Shown: one piece after another, positions 10,461 to 19,418 of the stretch
Position numbering within the stretch: the stretch's first letter is position 1
Layout of the letters: every line of letters begins with the position of its first letter
Origin: a bacterium
Lineage (GTDB): Bacteria; Cyanobacteriota; Vampirovibrionia; Gastranaerophilales; Gastranaerophilaceae
DNA length: 62,405 nt
Assembly: GCA_017405375.1 (NCBI GenBank)
Contig: JAFRAO010000014.1
Coordinates: 1 to 62,405 of the forward strand
Direction of reading: 5' to 3'
Translations under genes and position numbers: made by a program
The notes under the pieces: model-generated
Database searches by the model: none
Seen by the model: the letters and a program-made list of their open reading frames with translations, nothing else
What the model was told of the DNA's origin: nothing

Positions 10461-13001
10461 GTGACTCAGCAAAATATGTTTTCAGAGGGTAATATAGTTC
10501 CCGTAAATATTCGTGAAGAAATGAAACGTTCATATATAGATTATGCAATGAGCGTAATTGTTGGCAGAGCTTTGCCGGATGTAAGAGATGGTTTAAAACC
10601 TGTTCACAGAAGAATTTTGTTTGCAATGAATGAATTGGGAATGACTCCTGATAAACCTTTTAGAAAATGTGCCAGAATTGTTGGTGAAGTTCTTGGTAAA
10701 TACCATCCGCATGGTGATTCATCAGTATATGATGCGTTAGTACGTATGGCACAAGATTTTTCTACAAGGTATTTAACCGTAGATGGTCATGGAAACTTTG
10801 GTTCCGTTGACGGTGATGGTGCAGCTGCAATGCGTTATACGGAAGCCAGAATGCATAAAATTACACAATCAATGTTAGCTGATATTGATTGCGAAACAGT
10901 AGATTTCGGACCAAACTTTGATGGTTCATTACAAGAACCTTTAGTATTACCTTGCCGATTACCAATGCTGTTATTAAACGGTACTTCTGGTATTGCTGTT
11001 GGTATGGCAACAAATATTCCGCCACATAACTTAAACGAAATTGTTGATGGATTGATTGCATTAATCGACAATCCTGAAATTACTGTTTCAGAATTAATGC
11101 AATATATCAAAGGACCTGATTTTCCTACTGCCGCAACGATTGTAGGTTTAAATGAAATCAAGCAGGCATATGAAACAGGTCGTGGTTCAATAAAAATGCA
11201 GGCTGTTTCAACATTTGAAGAAATTGCAGGTGGCGGCGGTCGTCAGGCAAGAACTGCAATCGTTATTACAGAAATTCCTTATCAGGTTAATAAATCCGAT
11301 TTGATTTTAAAAATAGCAGAATTGGTTAAAGATCAACGTGTTGTTGGTATTTCTGATATACGTGATGAATCTGACAGAGAAGGTATGCGTATCGTTATTG
11401 AATTGAAACGTGATGCAAAACCTGAAGTTGTAAAAAACAACTTGTTCAAATACACTCAACTTGCAACTACTTTTGGGGTTAATATGCTTGCTCTTTGCGA
11501 TAATCAACCAAGATTATTGAATTTACATCAAGTATTGTCTGAATTTGTTGCTCATAGAGTTGAAGTTGTTACAAGAAGAACTATTTATTTCTTGAAAAAA
11601 GCTAAAGTAAGAGCTCATATTTTGGCCGGTTTAATTATTGCATTAGGTTCGTTGGATGAAGTTATTGAACTGATTAAATCTTCAAAAACAACAGAAGATG
11701 CACGATTAGGTTTGATGAGCAGATTCGGTTTAGATATAGACCAAGCTAATGCAATTCTTGAAATGCAATTAAGACGTTTGACAGGTTTAGAACAAGACAA
11801 AATCAAAGCTGAATATGACGAATTAATAAAGAAAATTGCGGAATACGAATCAATTTTGGCTGACAGAAACAAAGTCTTGGCTATCATTAAAACAGAATTA
11901 CTTGAAGATAAAGAAAAATACGGTGATGACAGAAAAACACAAATTATAGCAGAACAAGGTGAAATGAGTATCGAAGATTTAACTCCAAATACTCCTATGG
12001 CTGTGTTTATAACTCATCAAGGCTATATAAAACGTATTTCGTTAGATACTTTTGAAAGACAAAATCGTGCAACCCGCGGAAAATCAGGCATGAAAACAAA
12101 AGATGATGATGATATTCAACATTTCTTTACTGCTATGATGCATGATAAGGTATTGTTCTTCTCTTCAAAAGGAACTGTTTACAGCTTAAATGTTTACGAT
12201 TTCCCAGAAGGTCAAAGACAAGCAAAAGGTTTGCCAATTGTAAATGTTCTTCCAATAGCGCAAGATGAAAGAATTACGGCAGTTGTTCCCGTAAGTAACT
12301 TCTCGAATGATGCTAATTTGATTATGTTAACAAAATCAGGTTACATAAAGAGAATAGAACTTGATAATTTCGCTAATATTCGTCGTAATGGTATTATAGC
12401 AATCAGTTTAGAAGAAAACGATGAATTGAATTGGGTAAAATTAGCAAATGCAAAAGACGAAATTATTATCGGAACTAAATGTGGTATGGCAATAAGATTT
12501 TCAATAGAAGATTTAAGACCTTTAGGCAGAAGTGCAAGAGGTGTAAATTCTATGAAATTACGTACAGGTGATGAAATTATCGGTTGCGATATTGTTCCTC
12601 AAAATTATGATGCTGATTTGCTTGTTGTAACTTCTGACGGTTTTGGTAAACGTACAAAATTATCTGAATTCAGAGCACAAAATCGTGGCGGAATAGGTTT
12701 AATTGCCACAAAGTTTAAAACAAATGCTTCAAGATTAGTTGCATTAACGATTGTTTCAGAAAGAGATGATATAATGCTTGTTACTGCAAACGGTATTGTA
12801 TCAAGAATAAAAGCAAGTGATATATCTCAACAAGGTCGTCCAGCAACCGGCGTAAGAGCTCAAAATTTAGTTGATAATGATACTGTTGTTCAGGTTAATA
12901 AAATTATTTCACCTGAAGAAGAAGATTCTATTATTGATAAGGCTAAGCCTCAATCAGATTCTGAAATTGATATAAGCGCTGAACAAACTAAATTGATATA
13001 G
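10461..13001 (+). CDS. gyrA: DNA gyrase subunit A
   Basis: The 846-residue protein has the GyrA breakage-reunion domain with the catalytic tyrosine in AAMRYTEARM. The quinolone-determining region HPHGDSSVYDALVRMAQ has the wild-type Ser and Asp positions. The C-terminal beta-pinwheel has six repeats. The GyrA box is degenerate (QNRATRGKSG), so ParC is not fully excluded, but length and context fit GyrA. The start is a GTG preceded by AAGGAG. It ends in an acidic tail and is followed by a clear terminator. Confidence 0.93.
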   Translation: MTQQNMFSEGNIVPVNIREEMKRSYIDYAMSVIVGRALPDVRDGLKPVHRRILFAMNELGMTPDKPFRKCARIVGEVLGKYHPHGDSSVYDALVRMAQDFSTRYLTVDGHGNFGSVDGDGAAAMRYTEARMHKITQSMLADIDCETVDFGPNFDGSLQEPLVLPCRLPMLLLNGTSGIAVGMATNIPPHNLNEIVDGLIALIDNPEITVSELMQYIKGPDFPTAATIVGLNEIKQAYETGRGSIKMQAVSTFEEIAGGGGRQARTAIVITEIPYQVNKSDLILKIAELVKDQRVVGISDIRDESDREGMRIVIELKRDAKPEVVKNNLFKYTQLATTFGVNMLALCDNQPRLLNLHQVLSEFVAHRVEVVTRRTIYFLKKAKVRAHILAGLIIALGSLDEVIELIKSSKTTEDARLGLMSRFGLDIDQANAILEMQLRRLTGLEQDKIKAEYDELIKKIAEYESILADRNKVLAIIKTELLEDKEKYGDDRKTQIIAEQGEMSIEDLTPNTPMAVFITHQGYIKRISLDTFERQNRATRGKSGMKTKDDDDIQHFFTAMMHDKVLFFSSKGTVYSLNVYDFPEGQRQAKGLPIVNVLPIAQDERITAVVPVSNFSNDANLIMLTKSGYIKRIELDNFANIRRNGIIAISLEENDELNWVKLANAKDEIIIGTKCGMAIRFSIEDLRPLGRSARGVNSMKLRTGDEIIGCDIVPQNYDADLLVVTSDGFGKRTKLSEFRAQNRGGIGLIATKFKTNASRLVALTIVSERDDIMLVTANGIVSRIKASDISQQGRPATGVRAQNLVDNDTVVQVNKIISPEEEDSIIDKAKPQSDSEIDISAEQTKLI

Positions 13002-13013
13002 ATATATGTACGT

Positions 13014-13049
13014 AAAAAGCACATTTTGTTTTAAGAATTGTGCTTTTTT
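13014..13049 (+). terminator. Terminator after gyrA
   Basis: AAAAAGCACA at 13014-13023 pairs with TGTGCTTTTT at 13039-13048 and a run of six T follows. Confidence 0.9.
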
Positions 13050-13094
13050 CGCATTTTGTGGTAATGTAAAATATTGATATTTTGATATAATGAT

Positions 13095-13358
13095 ATGAGA
13101 AGTTTATATGATGTAAGTGATTGGAGTGATATAAGAGAATATCAAAAATTAGGTGAAATCTTGTTAGCTTCGGGTGTAATAAATTTAGAACAACTTGGTG
13201 CAGCACTTGATATTCAAAAAACAAATAATTTATCAATTGGTGAGATATTGATTAAAATAAAATTTATAGATGAAAATATTTTACAATCAGCATTAGAACT
13301 TCAAAAAGAAATAGAAGAATTAGTAAATTATACAAATCATGATATAGATTTACAATAA
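13095..13358 (+). CDS. Stand-alone MshEN/GspE-N-like domain protein
   Basis: Of 87 residues, about 17-70 (YQKLGEILLASGVINLEQLGAALDIQK and LSIGEILIKIKFIDENILQSALELQKE) show the doubled pattern of the MshEN or GspE N-terminal domain. In MshE-type pilus ATPases this domain binds cyclic di-GMP. Here it stands alone without an ATPase domain. A TATAAT at 13086-13091 lies only four bases before the ATG and there is no ribosome binding site, so the start or the promoter is uncertain. It is the first gene of a probable operon with the AI-2E transporter (10-base gap). Confidence 0.7.
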   Translation: MRSLYDVSDWSDIREYQKLGEILLASGVINLEQLGAALDIQKTNNLSIGEILIKIKFIDENILQSALELQKEIEELVNYTNHDIDLQ

Positions 13359-13368
13359 AGGATTTTAT

Positions 13369-14397
13369 ATGTTTAGAGAATTATTAACATCAAAAAATAT
13401 AATATTTTTAATACTTGCAACAATAGCATTGTTTTTTTTATTCCAAGTAAGTGATATTGTAATGTTATTTTTTGCATGTTTTGTGTTAACTTGTTCAATG
13501 ACACCATTAGTAAATTTTTTAACAAAAAAAACAAATAACAGAGCATTCGCAACATTGATAACATTATTGTTGTGTGTATTTTTAACTATTGCTTTTATAA
13601 TTCCTATTTTTACAATTACGTTTAAACAAGTCCTTATTTTTATTCAGTCAATTCCAAACAAGTTATCAGATATATACAATTTTTTATTAGCTTTTAAAAT
13701 AGGCGGAATTTCATTATTTGACCATATTGATGTTAATAATTTTCTTCAAAATAGTCAAGATATAATGAAAGATGTTTTAAGTAAATCGCTGAATATTACA
13801 GTTGGTTTTTTCCAAATGATAGTTATTTTAATTGCTGTTGTAACAATAGTATTTTATATGTTGAATGATACAGCATATTTAAAAAGTAAATTCATGGAAT
13901 TTTTCCCGGAAAAGATGCGTAATAAAGTTGACAAAATAATAGTAAGTATATGTCAAAAAGTTGGCGGATATGTAATTGCATCAATAATTTCAGGTGCTGT
14001 AATATGGTTTTTAATATCGTTAATATTATTAATAACAAAGGTTGAATTTGCATTTTCACTGGGTTTAATTTCAGGAATATTAGACATAATACCTGTTCTT
14101 GGACCTACATTGGCGCTAACATTAATTATTTTAGGTGCATATAAACAAGGTTGGATTGTAACTACAATAATTATAGTTGGTTTTTTGGGTGTTCAACAAC
14201 TTTCAAATAATGTAGTAAGACCGTTAGTATTTGGAAAGTTTATGGATTTGCACCCTTTGGTTATAATATTTTCATTATTAGTTGGCGGTAAGTTTGGCGG
14301 TTTTATAGGCTTAATTTTTGCGCCGGCTATTGCAGCAATAGTAACAGTATTAATAGATGAGTTATATTTAAGTCAGATTAATAAAAAGATAAAGTGA
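13369..14397 (+). CDS. AI-2E family (PerM-like) membrane transporter
   Basis: The 342-residue protein has about seven hydrophobic helices, a central soluble segment, and the family-typical DIIPVLGPTLAL near residue 242. The family includes the putative AI-2 exporter TqsA, Na+/H+ antiporters and PerM; the substrate here cannot be inferred. Its TGA overlaps the ATG of the next gene (TGATG). The ribosome binding site is AAAGGA. Confidence 0.88.
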   Translation: MFRELLTSKNIIFLILATIALFFLFQVSDIVMLFFACFVLTCSMTPLVNFLTKKTNNRAFATLITLLLCVFLTIAFIIPIFTITFKQVLIFIQSIPNKLSDIYNFLLAFKIGGISLFDHIDVNNFLQNSQDIMKDVLSKSLNITVGFFQMIVILIAVVTIVFYMLNDTAYLKSKFMEFFPEKMRNKVDKIIVSICQKVGGYVIASIISGAVIWFLISLILLITKVEFAFSLGLISGILDIIPVLGPTLALTLIILGAYKQGWIVTTIIIVGFLGVQQLSNNVVRPLVFGKFMDLHPLVIIFSLLVGGKFGGFIGLIFAPAIAAIVTVLIDELYLSQINKKIK

Positions 14398-15926
14398 TGG
14401 AAAAGATATTATACAAAAAAAAATATAAAAAAGATGTAAAAGCTAACATGTGGTGTGTTTTTCCGGGTTGTTACTCATTTGCAATGTCATCTATCGGATA
14501 TTTGTGGATATACAAATTACTGGATGAGATAGATAATTTGAATGTCGAAAGAATATACTCGGATACGGAAAATCCATCTATAAAGATAACAGATGTTGAT
14601 GCTATGTGTTTTTCGTTTTCATTCGATTTAGATTTTATATATATTTTTAAAATATTGGAAAAGTATAATATACCATTAAAATCTGCAGAGCGGGATGAAA
14701 CAATGCCTTTAATATTTGGTGGCGGACCTGTTTTGACTGCAAATCCTATGCCATATAGTGAATTGTTTGATTTTGTAGTTATTGGTGATGGTGAAAATGC
14801 AAATAAACAAGTTAGTGAAGTTATTATAAATATGCAGGGTATGCCAAAAAATGAAATTTTGAAAGAGATTTCAAAAATAGATGGAATTTACGTACCTTCG
14901 ATTAAGCAAGAAAAGGTTAAAAAGTTATCCTGTCAAATAAAAGAATGCTTGTATATACCGATATTGAGTGAGGAAGCGTATTTTAGTAATATGTTTATAG
15001 TAGAAACTTCAAGAGGGTGTGCAAACTGTTGTGGATTTTGTATAGCATCTTACTTAAATTTACCTGTAAGATTTGCACCGTACGAAAACATTATTGAAAC
15101 GATTGATTTAGGTTTAAAACATACAAATAAAATTGCTTTATTGGGTGCACAAGTATCAATTCATCCAAAATTCAAGGATATTTGTCAATATATATATGAC
15201 AGAATACAAGAACGACCGGAGATAGAAATGAGCATATCATCATTAAGAGTTGACGGTTGTAGTGATATAGTTTTAAAAACGCTTGCGGCCGGGCATCAAA
15301 AACACGTTACAATAGCTATTGAAGCAGGGTCTGAAAGACTTAGAAAAGTTATAAATAAAAATGTATCAGAAGAACAGATTTTTGATACTGTAAAAAGAAT
15401 TAGAGAGAATGGGCTTAAGGGTGTAAAAATCTACGCGATGATTGGTATTCCGACAGAAACACAAAAAGATTTGGACGAAATGGTTGATTTAGCAAAACGT
15501 TTAAGAAAAGAGAATAAAGGGTTTGATATTTCTTTTGCATTTTCATCATTTATCCCAAAACCAAATACACCATTACAATGGTGTGGAAGAATGAAAACAC
15601 AAGAAATAGAAAAACGCCAAAATTATATAAAGAAAGAATTTCACAAATGCGGAATAAAGGCTAATTTTTCGAGTATAAAATGGGACTATTGGCAGACTGT
15701 GTTATCAAGAGGCGATGAAACATTTATGGATTTTTTAATAGATGCATATAAAAACGGTTATAAACTGGGCGCATTTAAAAAAGCCTCTAAAGGCAGATTT
15801 AATCCTGATGATTACGCAATTCGAACTTATGCTTTTTCAGAGAATTTACCTTGGGATATTATTGAACTTCCACCCGGAAAGAAAGTTTTGCAAGAACGTC
15901 ATCAAAAATTAATATATAATAAATAA
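14397..15926 (+). CDS. Radical SAM protein with B12-binding-like N-terminus
   Basis: The 509-residue protein carries the cluster-binding motif CANCCGFC (spacing C-x3-C-x2-C, about residue 208) and GIPTETQKDLDEM in the core. The N-terminal part (CFSFSFDLDFIYIFKILEK, FGGGPVLTANP, VVIGDGE) resembles the cobalamin-binding-like domain of TIGR03960-type proteins. The C-terminal DUF2344 partner of that family is absent. The reaction is unknown. I chose the ATG at 14397; a GTG three bases earlier is also possible. Confidence 0.85.
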   Translation: MEKILYKKKYKKDVKANMWCVFPGCYSFAMSSIGYLWIYKLLDEIDNLNVERIYSDTENPSIKITDVDAMCFSFSFDLDFIYIFKILEKYNIPLKSAERDETMPLIFGGGPVLTANPMPYSELFDFVVIGDGENANKQVSEVIINMQGMPKNEILKEISKIDGIYVPSIKQEKVKKLSCQIKECLYIPILSEEAYFSNMFIVETSRGCANCCGFCIASYLNLPVRFAPYENIIETIDLGLKHTNKIALLGAQVSIHPKFKDICQYIYDRIQERPEIEMSISSLRVDGCSDIVLKTLAAGHQKHVTIAIEAGSERLRKVINKNVSEEQIFDTVKRIRENGLKGVKIYAMIGIPTETQKDLDEMVDLAKRLRKENKGFDISFAFSSFIPKPNTPLQWCGRMKTQEIEKRQNYIKKEFHKCGIKANFSSIKWDYWQTVLSRGDETFMDFLIDAYKNGYKLGAFKKASKGRFNPDDYAIRTYAFSENLPWDIIELPPGKKVLQERHQKLIYNK

Positions 15927-15933
15927 AATATTT

Positions 15934-16566
15934 TTAATTAACTTCTTTTATCAGTTTTATAATATTATTCAAATCTGCAAGTAAATTTTGAAGTTGTTTG
16001 TCTATGTATTCTGGATTATACATATAACCGTCTGTTTGGTATGGTAAATATGCACTATATGTTTTTGCTTCGTTTCTTATAGTAACAATATAGTTTATTT
16101 TGCTGCTTGTGTTTATCAAAACACTATAAGCAGGAAAATTTTGTTCAGGTTTATTAAGATATTTTTTCTTAATATATTCTGCGTTTTCGTATAAATAATT
16201 TGCTCTGGCGGCAAATAATTGTTCTGATTCTTTATTATTAATTGAATTGATAACTTTTTCCAGTATATCAATTAAAGGATACATGTCGTTGGCAAATTCG
16301 GATTTTTTTTCTTTTTTAACAATGACATTAACATAATCAGGATTATTGTATGGAACAGGTTTGTAATTAGCGGGTGTATTTTTAAATGAGTCAACCGATT
16401 CAAATTCAGGCTGTTCATCTTTTTTAAGATTTTCAAATTTTGATTCCAAATTTGGCAAGTTACCTTTATAACCTTTAATTTCATCACCTGTTGCGGGGTC
16501 AACCGCACAAAATGCAACTTGTGCGAAAATTGATAGTATTAATAAAGCAAAAAAAATCTTCTTCAT
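15934..16566 (-). CDS. Exported protein of unknown function
   Basis: The 210-residue protein starts with a clear signal peptide (MKKIFFALLILSIFAQVAFC, cleavage near residue 20; the cysteine could instead be a lipobox). The rest is soluble, rich in Asn, Lys and Tyr, with a predicted helical C-terminal half. I recognise no family. It is convergent with the radical SAM gene (seven bases apart) and divergent from DUF4127. Confidence 0.7.
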   Translation of the reverse strand: MKKIFFALLILSIFAQVAFCAVDPATGDEIKGYKGNLPNLESKFENLKKDEQPEFESVDSFKNTPANYKPVPYNNPDYVNVIVKKEKKSEFANDMYPLIDILEKVINSINNKESEQLFAARANYLYENAEYIKKKYLNKPEQNFPAYSVLINTSSKINYIVTIRNEAKTYSAYLPYQTDGYMYNPEYIDKQLQNLLADLNNIIKLIKEVN

Positions 16567-16632
16567 ACCAAAATTATACTTAAATTTTTTTAAAAGTCAT
16601 ACATTATAAAGTTTATTTAGTATAATATAATT

Positions 16633-17964
16633 ATGAAAATTTGTATTATTCCGATAGATAATCGTCCTGTATGTTACGATTTATTTAAAAATATATCAAA
16701 AATAGATGAAGATATGGAATTATTTATTCCGCCCAAAGAATATTTGGGAGATTTGAATAAAATTGCGGATATTAATAATTTGTTTTTGTGGCTTGAAAAA
16801 ATTCCTAAGACAGATGCTATTGTTCTTGCATTGGATACTCTTGCTTACGGCGGATTAATTCCATCAAGAAGAGGAAAGGAATCTTTTGATGAAATAGAGC
16901 AAAGGATTAAAAAATTAAAAACGATTTTATTGCAAAAAAAATCGAAAGTATATGCGTTTTCAAGTGTAATGCGAATATCAAATAATAATTGTAATGAAGA
17001 AGAAAAATTATATTGGGATAAGTACGGCAAATTAATTTTTGATTATTCATATAATACTCATAAGGCAGGTTGTGAAAGTTGTATTGAAAGAATGATACCT
17101 GATGAAATATTAAACGATTATTTAATAACACGTAAAAGAAATTTTGAAATTAACAAAATATATTTACAATGGCAGAAAGAAGGTTTGTTTGATACGTTAA
17201 TATTTTCGAAAGATGATTGTGCCGAATATGGTTTTAATGTTCAAGAAGCAAATGCACTAAAAAAATTGGGCGGGGAAATAATAACAGGTGCAGATGAAAT
17301 TCCGCTTACGCTTTTTGCAAAAGCAATCAAGGGAAATGTTAAAGTAAGGGTTGAATTTACAGAGCCCGAATCAAAATATTTAATTTCAAAATATGAAGAT
17401 ATTTCTGTTGAGCAATCTGTGCATGATAAATTGAAATTATGTGGCATGAATTTGGTTGAGGCTAATGCGGACATTAATTTAGTGGTTAATAATTTCAAAA
17501 ATGAACAGGGTGAAATTGTTATGAAAGTTTTTACAGAGCAATTTTTAGGCAAATTTAAGATGCAAGAAAATACAATGATAGCTGACGTGAGAAATGCAAA
17601 TGGTGCAGATAATAATTTTGTGAATACATTTATTAATTCAAAAATGCCTCAAAATTTTTATGGATATTCAGCGTGGAATACGAGTTCTAATACATTGGGA
17701 AGTCTTTTTTGTGCGGCAAAAGTTAAATTTTTGGCTAAAAAATATAATGATAAAGCATTTAAGGAGTTACAAATTATTCGTCTTTTAGATGATTGGGCAT
17801 ATCAGGCAAATGTTCGGCAAAATTTGAATAATGTAACGGAGTATCCTAACATGTCTGAGTTTGAAAATAAGATTTCAAAATTTGTAGAAATGAATTTTAA
17901 TGCAAAATATTATTATCCGTGGAACAGATTATTTGAAATAGGAATAGAGGTTGAAACACACTAA
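16633..17964 (+). CDS. DUF4127 family protein
   Basis: The 443-residue protein opens with the DUF4127 signature MKICIIPIDNRPVCYDLF and continues with DTLAYGGLIPSRR and VMRISNNNCNEEEKLYWDKYG. The function of the family is not established. A TATAAT at 16621-16626 precedes the ATG by six bases, with no ribosome binding site between, so the transcript may be leaderless. Its stop overlaps the mntP start (TAATGA). Confidence 0.85.
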   Translation: MKICIIPIDNRPVCYDLFKNISKIDEDMELFIPPKEYLGDLNKIADINNLFLWLEKIPKTDAIVLALDTLAYGGLIPSRRGKESFDEIEQRIKKLKTILLQKKSKVYAFSSVMRISNNNCNEEEKLYWDKYGKLIFDYSYNTHKAGCESCIERMIPDEILNDYLITRKRNFEINKIYLQWQKEGLFDTLIFSKDDCAEYGFNVQEANALKKLGGEIITGADEIPLTLFAKAIKGNVKVRVEFTEPESKYLISKYEDISVEQSVHDKLKLCGMNLVEANADINLVVNNFKNEQGEIVMKVFTEQFLGKFKMQENTMIADVRNANGADNNFVNTFINSKMPQNFYGYSAWNTSSNTLGSLFCAAKVKFLAKKYNDKAFKELQIIRLLDDWAYQANVRQNLNNVTEYPNMSEFENKISKFVEMNFNAKYYYPWNRLFEIGIEVETH

Positions 17965-18503
17965 TGACTCTATTATCATTAATACTATTGGCAATAGCTT
18001 TATCCATAGATGCTTGTGTTGTATCATTTGCACATGGACTTGTTTTGTGCGATTTAAGAATGAAAAATTCTTTGCTTCTTTCTGTATTTACAGGTTCTGC
18101 ACAAGGTATAATGCCAATTATAGGGTATTTTTTGGCAAAACCTTTTTATAATATGATTCTGCCTATTAGCAAGTGGCTTTCATTTGCAATATTTTTGTAT
18201 TTAGGATTAAAATTTATTCAGGAATCCTTTGAAAAAGATAAAGAAGTTCCAATGTGTTTGGATTTAAAATGTTTATTGATTATATCAGTTGCGACAAGCA
18301 TTGATGCCCTTGCAGCCGGTGTTCCGTTGACGTTTACTTCAGTAAATATTTTTAAAGCAGCGATGTTAATTGCTTCAACTACATTTTTATTTGCATTTGC
18401 AGGATTTTGGACCTCTTGTTTTTTTACAAATTTCAAGACGCGTTATCTGGAAATACTAGCAGGATTGATATTGATATTTATAGCAATAGAATCCTTAGTG
18501 TAG
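17964..18503 (+). CDS. mntP: Manganese efflux pump MntP
   Basis: This 179-residue membrane protein has six hydrophobic helices in two related halves, each with the family motif SIDA (ALSIDACVVSFAHG and ATSIDALAAGVPL) whose aspartates are needed for Mn2+ transport. It overlaps the end of the DUF4127 gene by one base. I see no yybP-ykoY-type manganese riboswitch upstream of the operon. Confidence 0.88.
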   Translation: MTLLSLILLAIALSIDACVVSFAHGLVLCDLRMKNSLLLSVFTGSAQGIMPIIGYFLAKPFYNMILPISKWLSFAIFLYLGLKFIQESFEKDKEVPMCLDLKCLLIISVATSIDALAAGVPLTFTSVNIFKAAMLIASTTFLFAFAGFWTSCFFTNFKTRYLEILAGLILIFIAIESLV

Positions 18504-18575
18504 AATTTGTTATAAGTTAATTTGGAAATTTCAATAAGCAAGTTGAACAATAAGTTGTATAAATTATGAAAAAAT

Positions 18576-19418
18576 TTATTTTAAAGTTTGTAATGCTTTT
18601 ATTTTCATAACTTGTGTATCAGGTTTTTTATCAGTCCAAATTTCAAGAGCTTTTGCCCCTTGATTAATTAGCATATCTAAGCCGTTCACCGTTACAAAAC
18701 CCATTTCTTGCGCTTTATTTAGTAATAATGTTTCTGTCGGATTATATATAACATCGTATATAATAGCATCTTTATTAATTCTTGACAGATTTTTTTCACT
18801 AATTGGCATTTCGTTCATTGAATGACCAAGCATACCGATTGGAGTACAATTAACAAGAATGGATATTTCTGTCAAACCTTGCATAATTTGTATTTGATAA
18901 TTATTGAATTTTATTTCCGGAAAAGTTTTTCTCATATAATTAATCATTTCTGTTGAATTAATTACATTTCTTGAATAATAATTTATTTCTTTTATACCGG
19001 CTTGTATTAATCCTATGGTTGCAGCTCTTGCAGCACCACCTGTACCTATTATACCGGCTTTTTTATCTGTAAGACTTATATCTTTAGGTAATGCAGACCA
19101 AAAACCGTAAATATCTGTATTATAGCCTTTAAAACTTTTATCGGGCAATATTTTTATTGTATTTGCGCAGCCTGTAATATTTGCAGTTTCATCAATTTCA
19201 TCTAAAAATAATGAGATTGGAACTTTTAACGGAATTGTTACATTAAATCCATTGTAATTGTTTGTTTTTAAATATTTAACAGTATTAATTAATTCTTCGG
19301 GTGGCGTTTCCATAATTTCATAAGTGCCCTCTTCTTTTATACTTTCAAATCCTGCTTTTTGAATAATTGCAGAAATTGAATGACTTAGAGGATATCCGAT
19401 TAAACCTAATTTATACAT
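18576..19418 (-). CDS. aroE: Shikimate dehydrogenase
   Basis: The 280-residue protein from the ATG at 19416-19418 begins KLGLIGYPLSHSIS, the exact AroE N-terminus. It has the catalytic lysine in NGFNVTIPLK and the NADP-binding GTGGAARAA. It reduces 3-dehydroshikimate in the chorismate pathway. The open frame extends 15 codons into topA, but homology supports the internal start, which overlaps the topA stop by eight bases. Confidence 0.95.
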   Translation of the reverse strand: MYKLGLIGYPLSHSISAIIQKAGFESIKEEGTYEIMETPPEELINTVKYLKTNNYNGFNVTIPLKVPISLFLDEIDETANITGCANTIKILPDKSFKGYNTDIYGFWSALPKDISLTDKKAGIIGTGGAARAATIGLIQAGIKEINYYSRNVINSTEMINYMRKTFPEIKFNNYQIQIMQGLTEISILVNCTPIGMLGHSMNEMPISEKNLSRINKDAIIYDVIYNPTETLLLNKAQEMGFVTVNGLDMLINQGAKALEIWTDKKPDTQVMKIKALQTLK

